Origin: Neobacillus dielmonensis | Lineage (GTDB): Bacteria > Bacillota > Bacilli > Bacillales > Cytobacillaceae | Reading direction: 5' to 3' | Assembly: GCF_000612665.1 (NCBI RefSeq) | Contig: NZ_HG942085.1 | Span: 77,781-141,780 of the forward strand | Length of the DNA: 64,000 nt | Part shown: positions 35,593 to 45,026 of the stretch, in pieces | How positions within the stretch are numbered: position 1 is the first letter of the stretch | Layout: each line of letters starts with the position of its first letter | The notes under the pieces: model-generated | What the model was told of the DNA's origin: nothing | The model's input: only the letters and a program-made list of their open reading frames with translations | The model's database searches: none | Translations under genes and position numbers: made by a program

Positions 35593-38226
35593 ATGAGAAG
35601 GACAAATGAACTGCAACAGAGCAGAAGAACAACCCATCCCCATGGATCAAAAGGGGTTATTAAAAAAGCGATAATTCCAACATTTTGTTTTGCTGTACTA
35701 TCTACAATTGCTTATGAAGAGGCTGTATTTGCTGAAGCAAATCCAACTGCTGGAGTAAACAGCCAGGTTTCTAATACGGTGAAGTATGTAAAGCTAGCCA
35801 GCGGCTCATTAAATTTACGGAAAACCGCTTCAACAAGTTCGCCCATTCTCGCCTCGCTTACGAATGGAACAGCTTTAACCGTCCATTCGGAGGCAAATGG
35901 CTGGGCCCATGTTCAGGTCAATGGCATTGACGGCTATGTCAACACCGCTTTTATCACTGCAAAGAGCAATACATCTGCACCTGTTACTACAGTAAAATAC
36001 GTCAACATAGAAAGTGGCTCGCTAAATCTTCGGGATCAGCCGGCAGCAAGCGGTTCTATCCTTGCCAAACTTGTGAAAGGAGCTGCCGTTACTGTCTACT
36101 CTGAAGCGAATGGCTGGGCAAAGGTTCAAGTAAACGGGAAACAAGGATATGTAAGCACTGAATTTTTATCAGCGCAAAGTCCAGGCTCTACACCGGCACC
36201 ACCCCCAGCTCCAACTGTCGTAAAGGATAAGTATGTTAATGTTAGCAGCGGTTCTTTAAATATGCGCAATGGCAGCTCACCAAATGCATCGATCATTGTC
36301 AAGCTGGCAAAAGGGACTGCTGTAAAAGTGTACTCTGAAGTAAATGGCTGGGCGAAAGTAGAAGCATATGGAAAGACCGGTTATGTGAGTACTGACTTTT
36401 TATCGGATACACCACCGAATTCTAACAGCACATCAGCTTCCCCTAAACCGGCACCGCAGTTGACAACAAAGTATGTTAATGTCAACTCAGGGTCAAGTCT
36501 GAATGTCCGTTTGACTCCTTCAACCAGTTCAGCAGTCATTGGAAAACTTGACGCTCAATCCGAAGTCCAGGTAATCTCCGAAACGAATGGCTGGGCAAAA
36601 GTACAACTGAACGGGAAAGAAGGTTTTGTTAGCTCTAGTTTTCTCGCAGCCGTCAAGCCAGGTTCAGCTGTCCAACAACCGGTACCGCCAGCAGCCATTA
36701 CTAAGTACGTTAATGTCAATGTTGGCTCATCATTAAATATGCGCAAAAGTACGGCAGCAAATGCATCCATATTAGTGAAACTAGCCAGAGGACTGGAGGT
36801 CAAAGTGCTCTCTGAAGCGAATGGCTGGGCAAAAATTGAGGCATATGGACAAACGGGCTATGTAAGCACTGAATTCCTTTCAGCAGATAAGAGTCTTGGA
36901 AAACCGGCTAACAACACAACGGAGCCTAGTACACAGCCTGCTCCAAATGGAGAACAAAGTCCAAATCCAAGCACAGAAACCGGATCACCTGCTGAGCCTC
37001 AGCCAAGTCCAGGAACGGGAGATTCCCCTGCAACAGGGCCCATTTCTTCACCAGACCAAGACCAAGAGCAGCAAAATCCAGCTCAGATAACTAAATATGT
37101 CAATGTCATTTATGGTTCCAGCTTAAATATGCGCTCTAACCCTTCCACTAGCGCTGCCTTAGTGACAAAGCTAGCACGTGGAACCATTGTCAACGTTGAG
37201 TCTGAAGAAAACAATTGGGTCAAGATTACGGCAAACGGAAAAACTGGCTACGTCAGTGCCCTATACTTATCGGATCTTCCACCATTTAATCCTAATACAA
37301 CTAACAGCAGCGTTGAAAAAGTCATGGAAAGTTATAATATCAGTCTAAACGATATGGTGAAGCTGCAAATGGCAGTTGACCCGCAAACAGATAAGTCCTA
37401 TAACACCTTTATCAGGGCTGATGCTTTAACGCCAATTACACCTGCAACAGGTATTGTGAATGGGACAGGCTGGAACTTGCGGGGAGGAGCAGGCACAGAG
37501 TATTGGACAGTCGGTCAAGTTAAAAACCAGGACACACTTCAAATACTGGGCGAAGCCACTGATGCCAATGGGATTAAGTGGTATCAGGTGGCATACAATA
37601 AAACCTGGGTTAATGCCAGTCCGGATGATGTTACCTATTATGTAAATCCCAATAACTTCACAAACAGTGCCGTTGATTCATTGCAATTCCTTAAATTGTC
37701 GGTAACTGCTAATTTAGATGCAAAGGAAGTAAATGAACGAGTCTTAGCTGGCAAAGGAATTTTACAAGGCACTGCCGCCACTTTTATCACAGCTGGAATG
37801 ACCTATGGAGTTAATGAAATGTATTTGATTTCCCATGCCTTATTGGAGACTTCTAATGGGACATCGGAGCTTGCTAAAGGAGTCTTATACAATGGCAAGG
37901 TGGTTTACAATATGTATGGAATTGGTGCTTACGATAACAGTGCCGTAGCCAGCGGTGCCCAATTTGCCTATAATGCTGGATGGTTCACACCCGAAGAGGC
38001 TATTATTGGCGGAGCACAATTTATTGCCAACGGCTATATAAATGCAGGGCAGGATACCCTTTATAAAATGAGATGGAATCCAGCTTCAACTGCACAAAAA
38101 GGTTATGCATCCCACCAATATGCATCCGATATCGGCTGGGCGGCTAAACAAGTGTCACAAATATATAATCTTTATAGTTTATTAGATTCATATAAACTTG
38201 TATTAGAGATTCCAAAATACAAGTAA
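35593..38226 (+). CDS. secreted N-acetylglucosaminidase with SH3b repeats
   Basis: 877 residues from MRRTNELQQ, where GGAGGA is well spaced. Signal-type hydrophobic segment at about 25-47. Six bacterial SH3 repeats follow, each opening with K-Y-V-N/K-V/L and carrying S-L-N-M/L/V-R and GYV-S/N; after a Pro/Ser/Thr-rich linker, a seventh divergent repeat (GWNLRGGAG) follows. The C-terminal ~200 residues are a LytD-type glucosaminidase domain with the catalytic Glu probably in ISHALLETSNGTSELAKG, and YNMYGIGAYD. Cleaves glycan strands in the wall; the SH3b repeats bind peptidoglycan. Flanked by a bidirectional terminator. Confidence 0.92.
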   Translation: MRRTNELQQSRRTTHPHGSKGVIKKAIIPTFCFAVLSTIAYEEAVFAEANPTAGVNSQVSNTVKYVKLASGSLNLRKTASTSSPILASLTNGTALTVHSEANGWAHVQVNGIDGYVNTAFITAKSNTSAPVTTVKYVNIESGSLNLRDQPAASGSILAKLVKGAAVTVYSEANGWAKVQVNGKQGYVSTEFLSAQSPGSTPAPPPAPTVVKDKYVNVSSGSLNMRNGSSPNASIIVKLAKGTAVKVYSEVNGWAKVEAYGKTGYVSTDFLSDTPPNSNSTSASPKPAPQLTTKYVNVNSGSSLNVRLTPSTSSAVIGKLDAQSEVQVISETNGWAKVQLNGKEGFVSSSFLAAVKPGSAVQQPVPPAAITKYVNVNVGSSLNMRKSTAANASILVKLARGLEVKVLSEANGWAKIEAYGQTGYVSTEFLSADKSLGKPANNTTEPSTQPAPNGEQSPNPSTETGSPAEPQPSPGTGDSPATGPISSPDQDQEQQNPAQITKYVNVIYGSSLNMRSNPSTSAALVTKLARGTIVNVESEENNWVKITANGKTGYVSALYLSDLPPFNPNTTNSSVEKVMESYNISLNDMVKLQMAVDPQTDKSYNTFIRADALTPITPATGIVNGTGWNLRGGAGTEYWTVGQVKNQDTLQILGEATDANGIKWYQVAYNKTWVNASPDDVTYYVNPNNFTNSAVDSLQFLKLSVTANLDAKEVNERVLAGKGILQGTAATFITAGMTYGVNEMYLISHALLETSNGTSELAKGVLYNGKVVYNMYGIGAYDNSAVASGAQFAYNAGWFTPEEAIIGGAQFIANGYINAGQDTLYKMRWNPASTAQKGYASHQYASDIGWAAKQVSQIYNLYSLLDSYKLVLEIPKYK

Positions 38227-38266
38227 AAAAAACGGGGCGATCCATGGAGGAGGCCCCGTTTCTTTT
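38224..38266. terminator. bidirectional terminator
   Basis: AAACGGGGC and GCCCCGTTT arms, with T-runs on both strands. It ends the converging glucosaminidase and molybdopterin oxidoreductase transcripts. Confidence 0.92.
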
Positions 38267-40271
38267 ATTCTATTTTTTCTAGATTAACCAAACAATCGTA
38301 TAATGTGCTGCCAAGCCCATTATCGGATTCAGTGCTGGAGGTTAGCTGGTTTACCGAGCCCCCAAATTTTCTCCAAATTCCTTCATCGATATTAATGGTA
38401 TTAGGATGGGCTTGAGGGAGAACAGAGATAACCCCTTGAACTTCACCCCTGTCATTCCATACCCTCACAACGTCGCCGGTTTTTAAGTTGCGGTCATTTG
38501 CAATATTTACAGCAATTTCCACTTTCAATTTTACACGATTGCCTAACAAATGATAGTTTTGCGAGTGGTTAGAACGCATGGGATGAATGGTCAGCAAACT
38601 GTATGGATATTTCTTTGCCAAAGCAGAATTCCGCCATTTTGATTCTTTTGGGACAGCTAATGTTAACTTTCCATTCCCGGTTTTGAGCTCGCCGAGATAG
38701 GAGGTGAATTCAAACTTTCCCGATTTAGTTATAAATTTTTTATCTTCCCATGGAATTTTCTTTACTGGTAATTCCATGAAATGTCGCTCTTTTAAATTTT
38801 CTAGTGTATACCCTTTTTCCTCTAAAGGTTTTAGTGTCATCTTTAACCATTCTTGTCTAGTAAACTGAAAATCAGCACCAAAGCCAAGCCTGTCCGCCAG
38901 CTGGGACCAAATCCATAAATCAGACTTCACTTCACCCGGTGATGGAACCAGCTTGGGGCCATAATTCACATAGTGATGGTACATGGAGGAATAATAAATA
39001 TCTTCTTCCTCGAAGGCTGTGGCTGTCGGCAGAACATAGTCTGCCAGTCTAGCGGTATCTGTCATAAATTGATCAATGACCACCAAAGTATCAACCGAGG
39101 AAAATGCCTTTTCTGCCACATTGGTATCAGGTAATTGGTTCATCGGGTTTCCACAGGTCACGATAATCATTTTAATTTCGGGACTTTTTGCTTCCAAAAT
39201 TCCTTCTGCCTGCTTCATAATCGAAAACTGCCGGTGGCTTTGCTTGCGGTTTGTCAATGTCAGCTCATCAAACGCAAAGCTTTGGCCAACTTGAAGATTG
39301 GCATAATTCGCTCCGCCGCCAGCTATTCCAATATTTCCGCTAACGGCGCATAGTGCGTCAATTAACCGAATGGTGTTTCCGCCATTTTCATATCTTTGCA
39401 TGCCAAGGCCCATAAAGGTGGACACCGGCCTGTCAGCATAGACATTTGCCAGCTCCGTTATTACTTCCCGTGGTACCTCTGTCATGTCCACAATTTCGTC
39501 AAGCGACACGCAGTTTATCAAAGAAACCAGATCCTTAAACCCATGAGTAAACTTGTCAATGAATTCCTTGTCTTCCAGCCCTAATCGCAACAGTTCTTTG
39601 ATAATACCTGCAGCAAGAATTCCGTCCATTCCCGGCCTTATTGTAATATGGCGATTTGCTAGTTTAGCTGTCGCATTGAACAGCGGATCAATGACATAAA
39701 GACGGGCGCCATGTTTCTTTGCCTCGAGAAGTTTTTCGTAAAAATGCATATTGGTCCTGGCGACGTTTCGCCCCCAGATTATGATTGTTTTACTATTTAG
39801 CACATCTTCCGGTTCATGACTTAAAGCATTACCAAAATCCCATTTTTGTGCTTCAATCCCAGAACCCCAGCACAGCGAACCATAAATTTCTGTTACCCCG
39901 CCAAAACAATTAAAAAACCGCTGATCCAGGTTCTTTAGGATTCCGTTATTCGCATAATCATGACTATGCAGAATAGCAGTCGAGCCGTACATTTCCTTTA
40001 TTTGTACCATTTCAGCTGCAATCTCATCAAGAGCCTGTTCCCAAGAAATGGGTTCAAACCGGCCATTTATTTTTTTTAAAGGAAAAGTCAGCCGCTCAGG
40101 CGAGTTGGTTCTCGCTTCGAGCATCCGGCCGCGGGCGCAAATTTTCCCTTGTGTAATCGGATGATCTGGGTCGCCCTCTACTTTGGTTACCCGGTCATTT
40201 TCTATCGTTACATGAAAACCACAGCTGTCCCAGCAATTTAATGGACATGCCGCCTTACGGACTATGGCCAA
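38265..40271 (-). CDS. yyaE: molybdopterin-dependent oxidoreductase (YyaE-like)
   Basis: 668 residues. The N-terminal 4Fe-4S site is C-x3-C-x3-C (CPLNCWDSC) with a fourth Cys in GKICARG, followed by molybdopterin-binding domains (IIIWGRNVARTNMHF, RPGMDGILAAG, CGNPMNQLPDT) and a C-terminal dinucleotide-binding domain (HPMRSNHSQNYHLL). Electron partner and substrate unknown. The reading frame begins with TTG at 40271, with GAGGAG immediately adjacent, an unusually short spacing, so the start is uncertain. Same position as yyaE next to yyaF (ychF) in B. subtilis. Confidence 0.88.
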   Translation of the reverse strand: MAIVRKAACPLNCWDSCGFHVTIENDRVTKVEGDPDHPITQGKICARGRMLEARTNSPERLTFPLKKINGRFEPISWEQALDEIAAEMVQIKEMYGSTAILHSHDYANNGILKNLDQRFFNCFGGVTEIYGSLCWGSGIEAQKWDFGNALSHEPEDVLNSKTIIIWGRNVARTNMHFYEKLLEAKKHGARLYVIDPLFNATAKLANRHITIRPGMDGILAAGIIKELLRLGLEDKEFIDKFTHGFKDLVSLINCVSLDEIVDMTEVPREVITELANVYADRPVSTFMGLGMQRYENGGNTIRLIDALCAVSGNIGIAGGGANYANLQVGQSFAFDELTLTNRKQSHRQFSIMKQAEGILEAKSPEIKMIIVTCGNPMNQLPDTNVAEKAFSSVDTLVVIDQFMTDTARLADYVLPTATAFEEEDIYYSSMYHHYVNYGPKLVPSPGEVKSDLWIWSQLADRLGFGADFQFTRQEWLKMTLKPLEEKGYTLENLKERHFMELPVKKIPWEDKKFITKSGKFEFTSYLGELKTGNGKLTLAVPKESKWRNSALAKKYPYSLLTIHPMRSNHSQNYHLLGNRVKLKVEIAVNIANDRNLKTGDVVRVWNDRGEVQGVISVLPQAHPNTINIDEGIWRKFGGSVNQLTSSTESDNGLGSTLYDCLVNLEKIE

Positions 40272-40323
40272 CTCCTCACCCCCAAATAATTACTATTATT
40301 ATTTAATAAGAATACTATCATCC

Positions 40324-40361
40324 TAAAAAAAAATGAAGCATGAACTACTCCTCATGCTTCA
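40324..40361 (-). terminator. terminator overlapping yyzM stop
   Basis: TGAAGCATGA/TCATGCTTCA stem; minus strand continues with TTTTTTTTT. Confidence 0.88.
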
Positions 40362-40542
40362 CCAATATTTTCTTCATTTTCCGGGCAAACTCTTTTCTAG
40401 GGATTAAAACACTATGACCGCAGCCTTCACATTTAATCCGGATATCCATTCCTAGCCTAATGATTTTCCAACGGTTAGTGCCGCATGGATGCTGTTTCTT
40501 CATCTCGACTACATCATTGATTCCAAACTGTTTTTCCTCCAT
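40345..40542 (-). CDS. yyzM: DUF951 family protein (YyzM)
   Basis: 65 residues: GINDVVEMKKQHPCGTNRWKIIRLGMDIRIKCEGCGHSVLIPRKEF. The HPCG and C-x-x-C pairs suggest a zinc-binding beta fold. It follows the MscS gene by 16 bases in one transcript. Function unknown. Confidence 0.92.
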   Translation of the reverse strand: MEEKQFGINDVVEMKKQHPCGTNRWKIIRLGMDIRIKCEGCGHSVLIPRKEFARKMKKILVKHEE

Positions 40543-40558
40543 TCGCTAACATCCCCCT

Positions 40559-41440
40559 TTATATACCAGATTCTTTTAATTGTTCCTCTCTTGACAGCAT
40601 AACCATTCTTGGATAAGGAATTTCAATTCCTTGCTCATCTAAATAAAGTTTTACATCTCTTCTAATCTTTCTAGCAACGGCGCCATGCATCATTGGCCGG
40701 GTCTCAGCCACAATCCGAAATACCACTTCTGATGGGCTCAAGTTTTGAATTCCCAAAAGGTCAGGCTGCTTTACCAGTTCTTCGTATTTATCCGGCAAAG
40801 TATCCAGTAATTCACTTAAAATCCTTTCAGCCTTTTCAATATCCTCCTCATAGGCAATTCCAACATCGACAATTGCTAAACTATTATGAAGTGAAAAGTT
40901 GGTAACCTCTGTAATACTGCCATTTGGCAAAATATGAACCTCACCTGTCCAGTTTTTTATTTTTGTTGTACGGAGGCCAATTGCTTCAACGTCCCCTTCA
41001 AACTGGTTAATTCGGATGTGGTCTCCTACAGAAAACTGATCTTCAAATATAATAAAGAATCCTGAAATAATATCTTTCACTAAACTTTGTGCACCAAAGC
41101 CAACTGCCAAGCCAACGATTCCAGCACCAGCAAGCAATGCCTTTACATCAATATTCATGACAGACAGAATCATCATAATTGCGATGAAATAAACTACATA
41201 AACAACCACATTATCAAGCAATCTTGCCAATGTTTCTTCCCGCCGGACATTTGTGCTGAGCGGCGATAAATTTCTAATCCTAAAAACGTTGCGTATGGCC
41301 ACCTTAATAATTCGAATCAAGACATTTGCAACAAGGAGAATAATTAAAATTTTTAGCAGACCTTCGCCCAAATGGAGCCAAGTATCTTCGTTTTGAAACT
41401 TATTAAGAACTTTCTGCATGCTTTTTTCTGTAAAACTCAT
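40559..41440 (-). CDS. small-conductance mechanosensitive channel (MscS family)
   Basis: 293 residues starting MSFTEKSMQKV; ATG at 41440 is preceded by GGAAGGTG, whereas the ATG six codons upstream is not. Three transmembrane helices (about 22-42, 68-90, 92-125). The pore helix AGAGIVGLAVGFGAQSLVKDIISGFF is followed by the beta domain (EDQFSVGDHIRINQFEGDVEAIGLRTTKI) and a cytoplasmic tail. Opens on membrane tension to release solutes. Confidence 0.93.
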   Translation of the reverse strand: MSFTEKSMQKVLNKFQNEDTWLHLGEGLLKILIILLVANVLIRIIKVAIRNVFRIRNLSPLSTNVRREETLARLLDNVVVYVVYFIAIMMILSVMNIDVKALLAGAGIVGLAVGFGAQSLVKDIISGFFIIFEDQFSVGDHIRINQFEGDVEAIGLRTTKIKNWTGEVHILPNGSITEVTNFSLHNSLAIVDVGIAYEEDIEKAERILSELLDTLPDKYEELVKQPDLLGIQNLSPSEVVFRIVAETRPMMHGAVARKIRRDVKLYLDEQGIEIPYPRMVMLSREEQLKESGI

Positions 41441-41486
41441 GTAAGCACCTTCCTTCATTTTAAAAAATGACCAATTTTAAGAATTG

Positions 41487-41521
41487 TTCAGCTCAGGTGC
41501 CCAAGCACTTCGCTTTTTCTT
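41487..41521. repeat. short dispersed repeat, copy 1
   Basis: TGTTCAGCTCAGGTGCCCAA followed by GCACTTCGCTTTTT resembles 43067-43100. Similar strings near gene ends are familiar from Bacillaceae genomes. Confidence 0.4.
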
Positions 41522-41588
41522 TTACTATTTTAGCAATTTTTCTCGGTAGAGAATAGCATTGTGTATTTACTTTTTCTTCCAAGGTAAT

Positions 41589-41618
41589 GTATAGAATTCT
41601 ATTATTTTCCGTATACTG
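41589..41618 (+). promoter_or_regulatory. possible forespore (sigma-F/G-type) promoter of yyaC
   Basis: GTATA, 15-base spacer, CCGTATACTG. The -35 fits and the -10 fits except for CC in place of GG. Confidence 0.3.
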
Positions 41619-41661
41619 TTAAAGCATATTATCGGATTTATAATGTTAGGGAGTGGACTTA

Positions 41662-42276
41662 ATGAATCTCAAATCCAAGTTATTTGATCGGAGTGGCAAG
41701 GTGCAATTCATGCATGATGATTTCCACGCTGCTGAAAACCTTGCTGTTGAATTACTAGAGCACCTGCCAACTGTGACAAGCCGTCCCATTGTTTTCATTT
41801 GCATTGGCACGGACCGCTCCACAGGCGATTCATTAGGACCACTTGTTGGAACATTATTAGAAGAAAAAGGGCTTAAGCAATTTTCCGTATATGGAACTTT
41901 AGATGACCCAATTCATGCGGTAAATCTAGCTGAAAAATTAACCGAGATTCAAACCAAGCATATTGACCCTTATATTATTGGCATCGATGCCTGCCTAGGA
42001 CGCATCAAAAATGTCGGAATGATCCAGTTAGGAGCCGGCCCCGTTAAGCCTGGTGCAGGAGTAAATAAGGAGCTTCCTGCCGTCGGCGAATTGCACATTA
42101 CCGGCATCGTTAATGTTAGTGGATTCATGGAGTTTTTTGTGTTGCAAAACACCAGATTAAATCTGGTCATGCGCATGGCCAAAACCATTGCAAATGGCAT
42201 TTACGAAGCCAGTTTAATGCATCAACGGCAAAGCTGGGCAGAATTGAAATGGGCTGAAGAAGAGAGAACAAACTAA
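41662..42276 (+). CDS. yyaC: spore protease-related protein YyaC
   Basis: 204 residues from MNLKSKLFDRSG; AGGGAG nine bases upstream supports this ATG rather than the GTG at 41653. It has the fold seen in the GPR-like spore protease and hydrogenase-maturation peptidase group, with CIGTDRSTGDSLGPLVG and GIDACLGRIKNVGMIQLGAGPVKPGAGVNKELPAVGELHITGIVN. Expected to act in the developing spore or at germination. The gene runs opposite to its neighbours, as in B. subtilis. Confidence 0.93.
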   Translation: MNLKSKLFDRSGKVQFMHDDFHAAENLAVELLEHLPTVTSRPIVFICIGTDRSTGDSLGPLVGTLLEEKGLKQFSVYGTLDDPIHAVNLAEKLTEIQTKHIDPYIIGIDACLGRIKNVGMIQLGAGPVKPGAGVNKELPAVGELHITGIVNVSGFMEFFVLQNTRLNLVMRMAKTIANGIYEASLMHQRQSWAELKWAEEERTN

Positions 42277-42297
42277 TTCAGGTTTAGATAATAAAAT

Positions 42298-42327
42298 GGG
42301 AGCATCATAGGTGAATGCTCCTTTTTT
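42298..42327. terminator. bidirectional terminator
   Basis: GGAGCAT/ATGCTCC stem with TTTTTT on the plus side and an AT-rich tail on the minus side; between yyaC and the DUF554 gene. Confidence 0.85.
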
Positions 42328-42330
42328 CGT

Positions 42331-43044
42331 TCAGATTACTGTTTGGTAAAGATATACAATTGTTACACAAATACCAACTACTAGGATGCCCGGCAACAGA
42401 TTTGCTACCTTAATCTTTGTCAAACCGATCATATTTAACCCGATGGCAAAAATCATGATGCCACCAGCAGAAGTCATCTCCACAATGAATTGATCCATTA
42501 GTACCTTAGGCACTAACCTGTCTATTTGAGTGGCGAATAAGGCAATTAAGCCTTCATAAAGCATAACTGGAATAGCGGAGAAGATGACTCCAATTCCTAA
42601 TGTGGTAGTTAGAATTAACGCCGTAAACCCGTCAATAACAGATTTAGTATAAAGGACATCATGGTCGCCGCGAATCCCACTGTCAAGAGCACCAATAATT
42701 GCCATAGCGCCAATGACAAATATGAGTGTGGCCGTGACGAACCCTTCTGAAATACTGCCTTTGTCACTTGAACCAACTTTTCGTTCTAACCATTGTCCCA
42801 ATTGATTTAATTTTTCCTCTAAATGAATCCATTCCCCAATAACAGCCCCTGCTACTAAGCTAATAATCACAATCAGGAAGTTCTCTGATTTCAGCCCCAT
42901 TTGCAATCCTAAAACCATAACAGACAAGCCAATTCCATACATGACAGTTGTTTTCATGCTTTCCGGAATCCGATTTAACAGCTTGCCAAGCATAGTCCCG
43001 ATGATAATCAACAATCCATTTACCAGTGTACCTAATAAAAACAT
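42331..43044 (-). CDS. DUF554 family membrane protein
   Basis: 237 residues with about seven membrane helices. Characteristic GTLVNGLLIIIGTMLGKL start, GLQMGLKSENF, GAVIGEWIHLEEKLNQLG and FVTATLIFVIGAMAIIGALDSG. Possibly a transporter; function unknown. Separated from spo0J by a terminator and a dispersed repeat. Confidence 0.9.
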   Translation of the reverse strand: MFLLGTLVNGLLIIIGTMLGKLLNRIPESMKTTVMYGIGLSVMVLGLQMGLKSENFLIVIISLVAGAVIGEWIHLEEKLNQLGQWLERKVGSSDKGSISEGFVTATLIFVIGAMAIIGALDSGIRGDHDVLYTKSVIDGFTALILTTTLGIGVIFSAIPVMLYEGLIALFATQIDRLVPKVLMDQFIVEMTSAGGIMIFAIGLNMIGLTKIKVANLLPGILVVGICVTIVYLYQTVI

Positions 43045-43066
43045 GCTGTTTTAACCCCTCTTAGAA

Positions 43067-43100
43067 TTGTCTAGCTCTAGCGCCCTAGCGCTTCCGCTTT
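43067..43100. repeat. short dispersed repeat, copy 2
   Basis: TGTCTAGCTCTAGCGCCCTA then GCGCTTCCGCTTTT; see the copy at 41487. Confidence 0.45.
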
Positions 43101-43103
43101 TCT

Positions 43104-43131
43104 CATAAAAAAATAAACCACCCTTAAGATG
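43104..43131 (-). terminator. terminator after spo0J
   Basis: Minus strand: CCATC and GGGTGG arms around TTAA followed by TTTATTTTTTT; a short stem. Confidence 0.6.
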
Positions 43132-43133
43132 GC

Positions 43134-43991
43134 CTACTCTGATTCCTCTTGTCCCAGCATTTCTAATATCCGCTCCAAGTCTTCCTGGGAGAAGAATTCA
43201 ATTTCAATCTTACCTTTATTTTTACTTTTATTTTGTTTAATATTAACAGTTGTTCCAAACCGCTCCCTTAAGGAATGCTCTCGCTCTAGTAGAAAAACAT
43301 CCTTTTTCTTTTCCGGCTTTTTTGTTTCACGTGGAACACTTTCATTTAATTCCTGAATCAATTTTTCAAGCTGTCGTACATTTAGTGATTCCTTAATGAC
43401 TTTTTCCACTAGACTTGGCAGCTTGCCTTTCTGCCTTAGACCTAATAGGGCACGGCCATGGCCCATGGTAATTTTCCCTTCGGCAATGAGCACTTGAATT
43501 TTTGGCGGAAGAGAGAGGAGCCGAATATGATTAGCAACATGGGGCCGGCTTTTGCCTAATCGTTTTGCTACTTCTTCCTGGGTCAGTTTCAAATTCTCCA
43601 TTAAAGTTTGATAAGCTTGTCCTTCTTCAATCGGATTTAGGTCTTCCCGCTGCAGATTTTCCAGCACAGCCAGTTCCATCATCTGTTGCTCGGAAAGTTC
43701 CCGGACCACTGCAGGAACAGTTCCCAGCTTGGCCTCCTTAGCAGCGCGATAACGGCGTTCCCCAACCACAATTTCATAGCCTTTAATACTTTTTCTAACC
43801 ACAAGCGGCTGTAAAATTCCATGCTCGAGAATCGAAGCTTTTAGTTCGTCAATTGCCTCTTGGTGAAAGGTTTTTCGAGGCTGATAGGGATTAGGACGGA
43901 GATCCTGTACTTTAATCTCCTGGACTGTTTCCTCTTTACCAGGTTCCATGCTAAAGAAAGCATTCAAGCCTTTTCCTAAACCTTTAGCCAT
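43134..43991 (-). CDS. spo0J: chromosome-partitioning protein ParB (Spo0J)
   Basis: 285 residues. N-terminal CTPase/ParB motif with VVGERRYRAAKEA and ELAVLENLQREDLNPIEEG, central HTH (LTQEEVAKRLGKSRPHVANHIRLL) that binds parS, and a C-terminal dimer domain. Loads SMC near the origin and regulates Soj. A parS site (43323-43338) is inside its own gene, as in B. subtilis. Starts within the end of soj. Confidence 0.97.
   Translation of the reverse strand: MAKGLGKGLNAFFSMEPGKEETVQEIKVQDLRPNPYQPRKTFHQEAIDELKASILEHGILQPLVVRKSIKGYEIVVGERRYRAAKEAKLGTVPAVVRELSEQQMMELAVLENLQREDLNPIEEGQAYQTLMENLKLTQEEVAKRLGKSRPHVANHIRLLSLPPKIQVLIAEGKITMGHGRALLGLRQKGKLPSLVEKVIKESLNVRQLEKLIQELNESVPRETKKPEKKKDVFLLEREHSLRERFGTTVNIKQNKSKNKGKIEIEFFSQEDLERILEMLGQEESE
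43323..43338. promoter_or_regulatory. parS site inside spo0J
   Basis: TGTTTCACGTGGAACA; its complement TGTTCCACGTGAAACA is the variant I remember for the B. subtilis spo0J site. Confidence 0.88.
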
Positions 43992-44745
43992 TTGCGACCA
44001 CTTCCTTTGCTAAGTCTAAATATACTTCAGCACCGCGGGACCTGGAATCATATGTAATAATTGGTTCCCCATGGCTTGGAGCCTCACTTAGACGCACATT
44101 TCTTGGAATGATGGTTTTATAGACTTTATCCTGAAAGTACTTTTTCACTTCTTCAATGACTTGGATACCTAAATTAGTTCGGGCATCCAACATCGTTAAC
44201 AATACGCCTTCAATTTTTAAATCCTGGTTAAGGTGCTTTTGAACGAGTCTTACCGTGTTCAATAACTGGCTAAGGCCCTCCAAAGCGTAGTATTCACACT
44301 GAACTGGAATTATAACCGAGTCGGAAGCAGTAAGGGCATTCAGCGTTAATAGTCCTAATGACGGTGGACAATCAATAATAATATAATCAAACTGATCTTT
44401 TACTTCCTCCAGTGCCCGCTTTAAACGAACTTCTCTGGAAATAGTTGGAACAAGTTCGATTTCTGCCCCTGCTAACTGTATAGTAGCCGGTATAGCAGAT
44501 AAATTTTCAATCGCTGTTGGCCGAATTACATCCTTCGCTTCCACATCATCTACTAATACATCATATATACATTGGTCAACTTCTGCCTTTTCAATGCCAA
44601 CACCGCTCGTAGCATTTCCTTGTGGGTCTACGTCGACTATTAAGACTTTTTTGCCTATAAAAGCTAAGCAGGCGCCTAGGTTGACAGCCGTAGTCGTTTT
44701 ACCGACTCCGCCTTTTTGATTCGCGATAGAAAGGATCTTACCCAC
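43984..44745 (-). CDS. soj: chromosome-partitioning ATPase ParA (Soj)
   Basis: 253 residues: deviant Walker A KGGVGKTTTAVNL (11-23), YIIIDCPPSLG as Walker B, and RNVRLSEAPSHG near the end. Acts with Spo0J in origin segregation and controls DnaA activity. The 281-base gap towards noc shows a terminator-like stem and no gene. Confidence 0.97.
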   Translation of the reverse strand: MGKILSIANQKGGVGKTTTAVNLGACLAFIGKKVLIVDVDPQGNATSGVGIEKAEVDQCIYDVLVDDVEAKDVIRPTAIENLSAIPATIQLAGAEIELVPTISREVRLKRALEEVKDQFDYIIIDCPPSLGLLTLNALTASDSVIIPVQCEYYALEGLSQLLNTVRLVQKHLNQDLKIEGVLLTMLDARTNLGIQVIEEVKKYFQDKVYKTIIPRNVRLSEAPSHGEPIITYDSRSRGAEVYLDLAKEVVANG

Positions 44746-44987
44746 GATGTCACCTACCCTTTTAATTCTCCAAAAATTTTAATCTTGAATCCTAGTAATT
44801 TTTAAAAATGACGAGAATTTTGTCACTTTTTGTCCAACAGAATAATATTTAAACACCATTCCTTTATTTTATCATGAAATGATAAGCTTGGAATTTTTTT
44901 TCGAAAAAATATTCATCCAGTCAAGCAATTATTTGTCATTCATTAGCATTTCCCGAGGAATAGTGAGAGCGGTGAAGGCAATAAAGA

Positions 44988-45017
44988 AGAGGACAGCAAA
45001 AAAAGCCATCCTCTGAA
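44988..45017 (-). terminator. probable terminator after noc
   Basis: AGAGGA/TCCTCT stem with inner GC pair around a T-rich loop; minus strand continues TTCTTTATT. Confidence 0.6.
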
Positions 45018-45026
45018 ATGAACTGT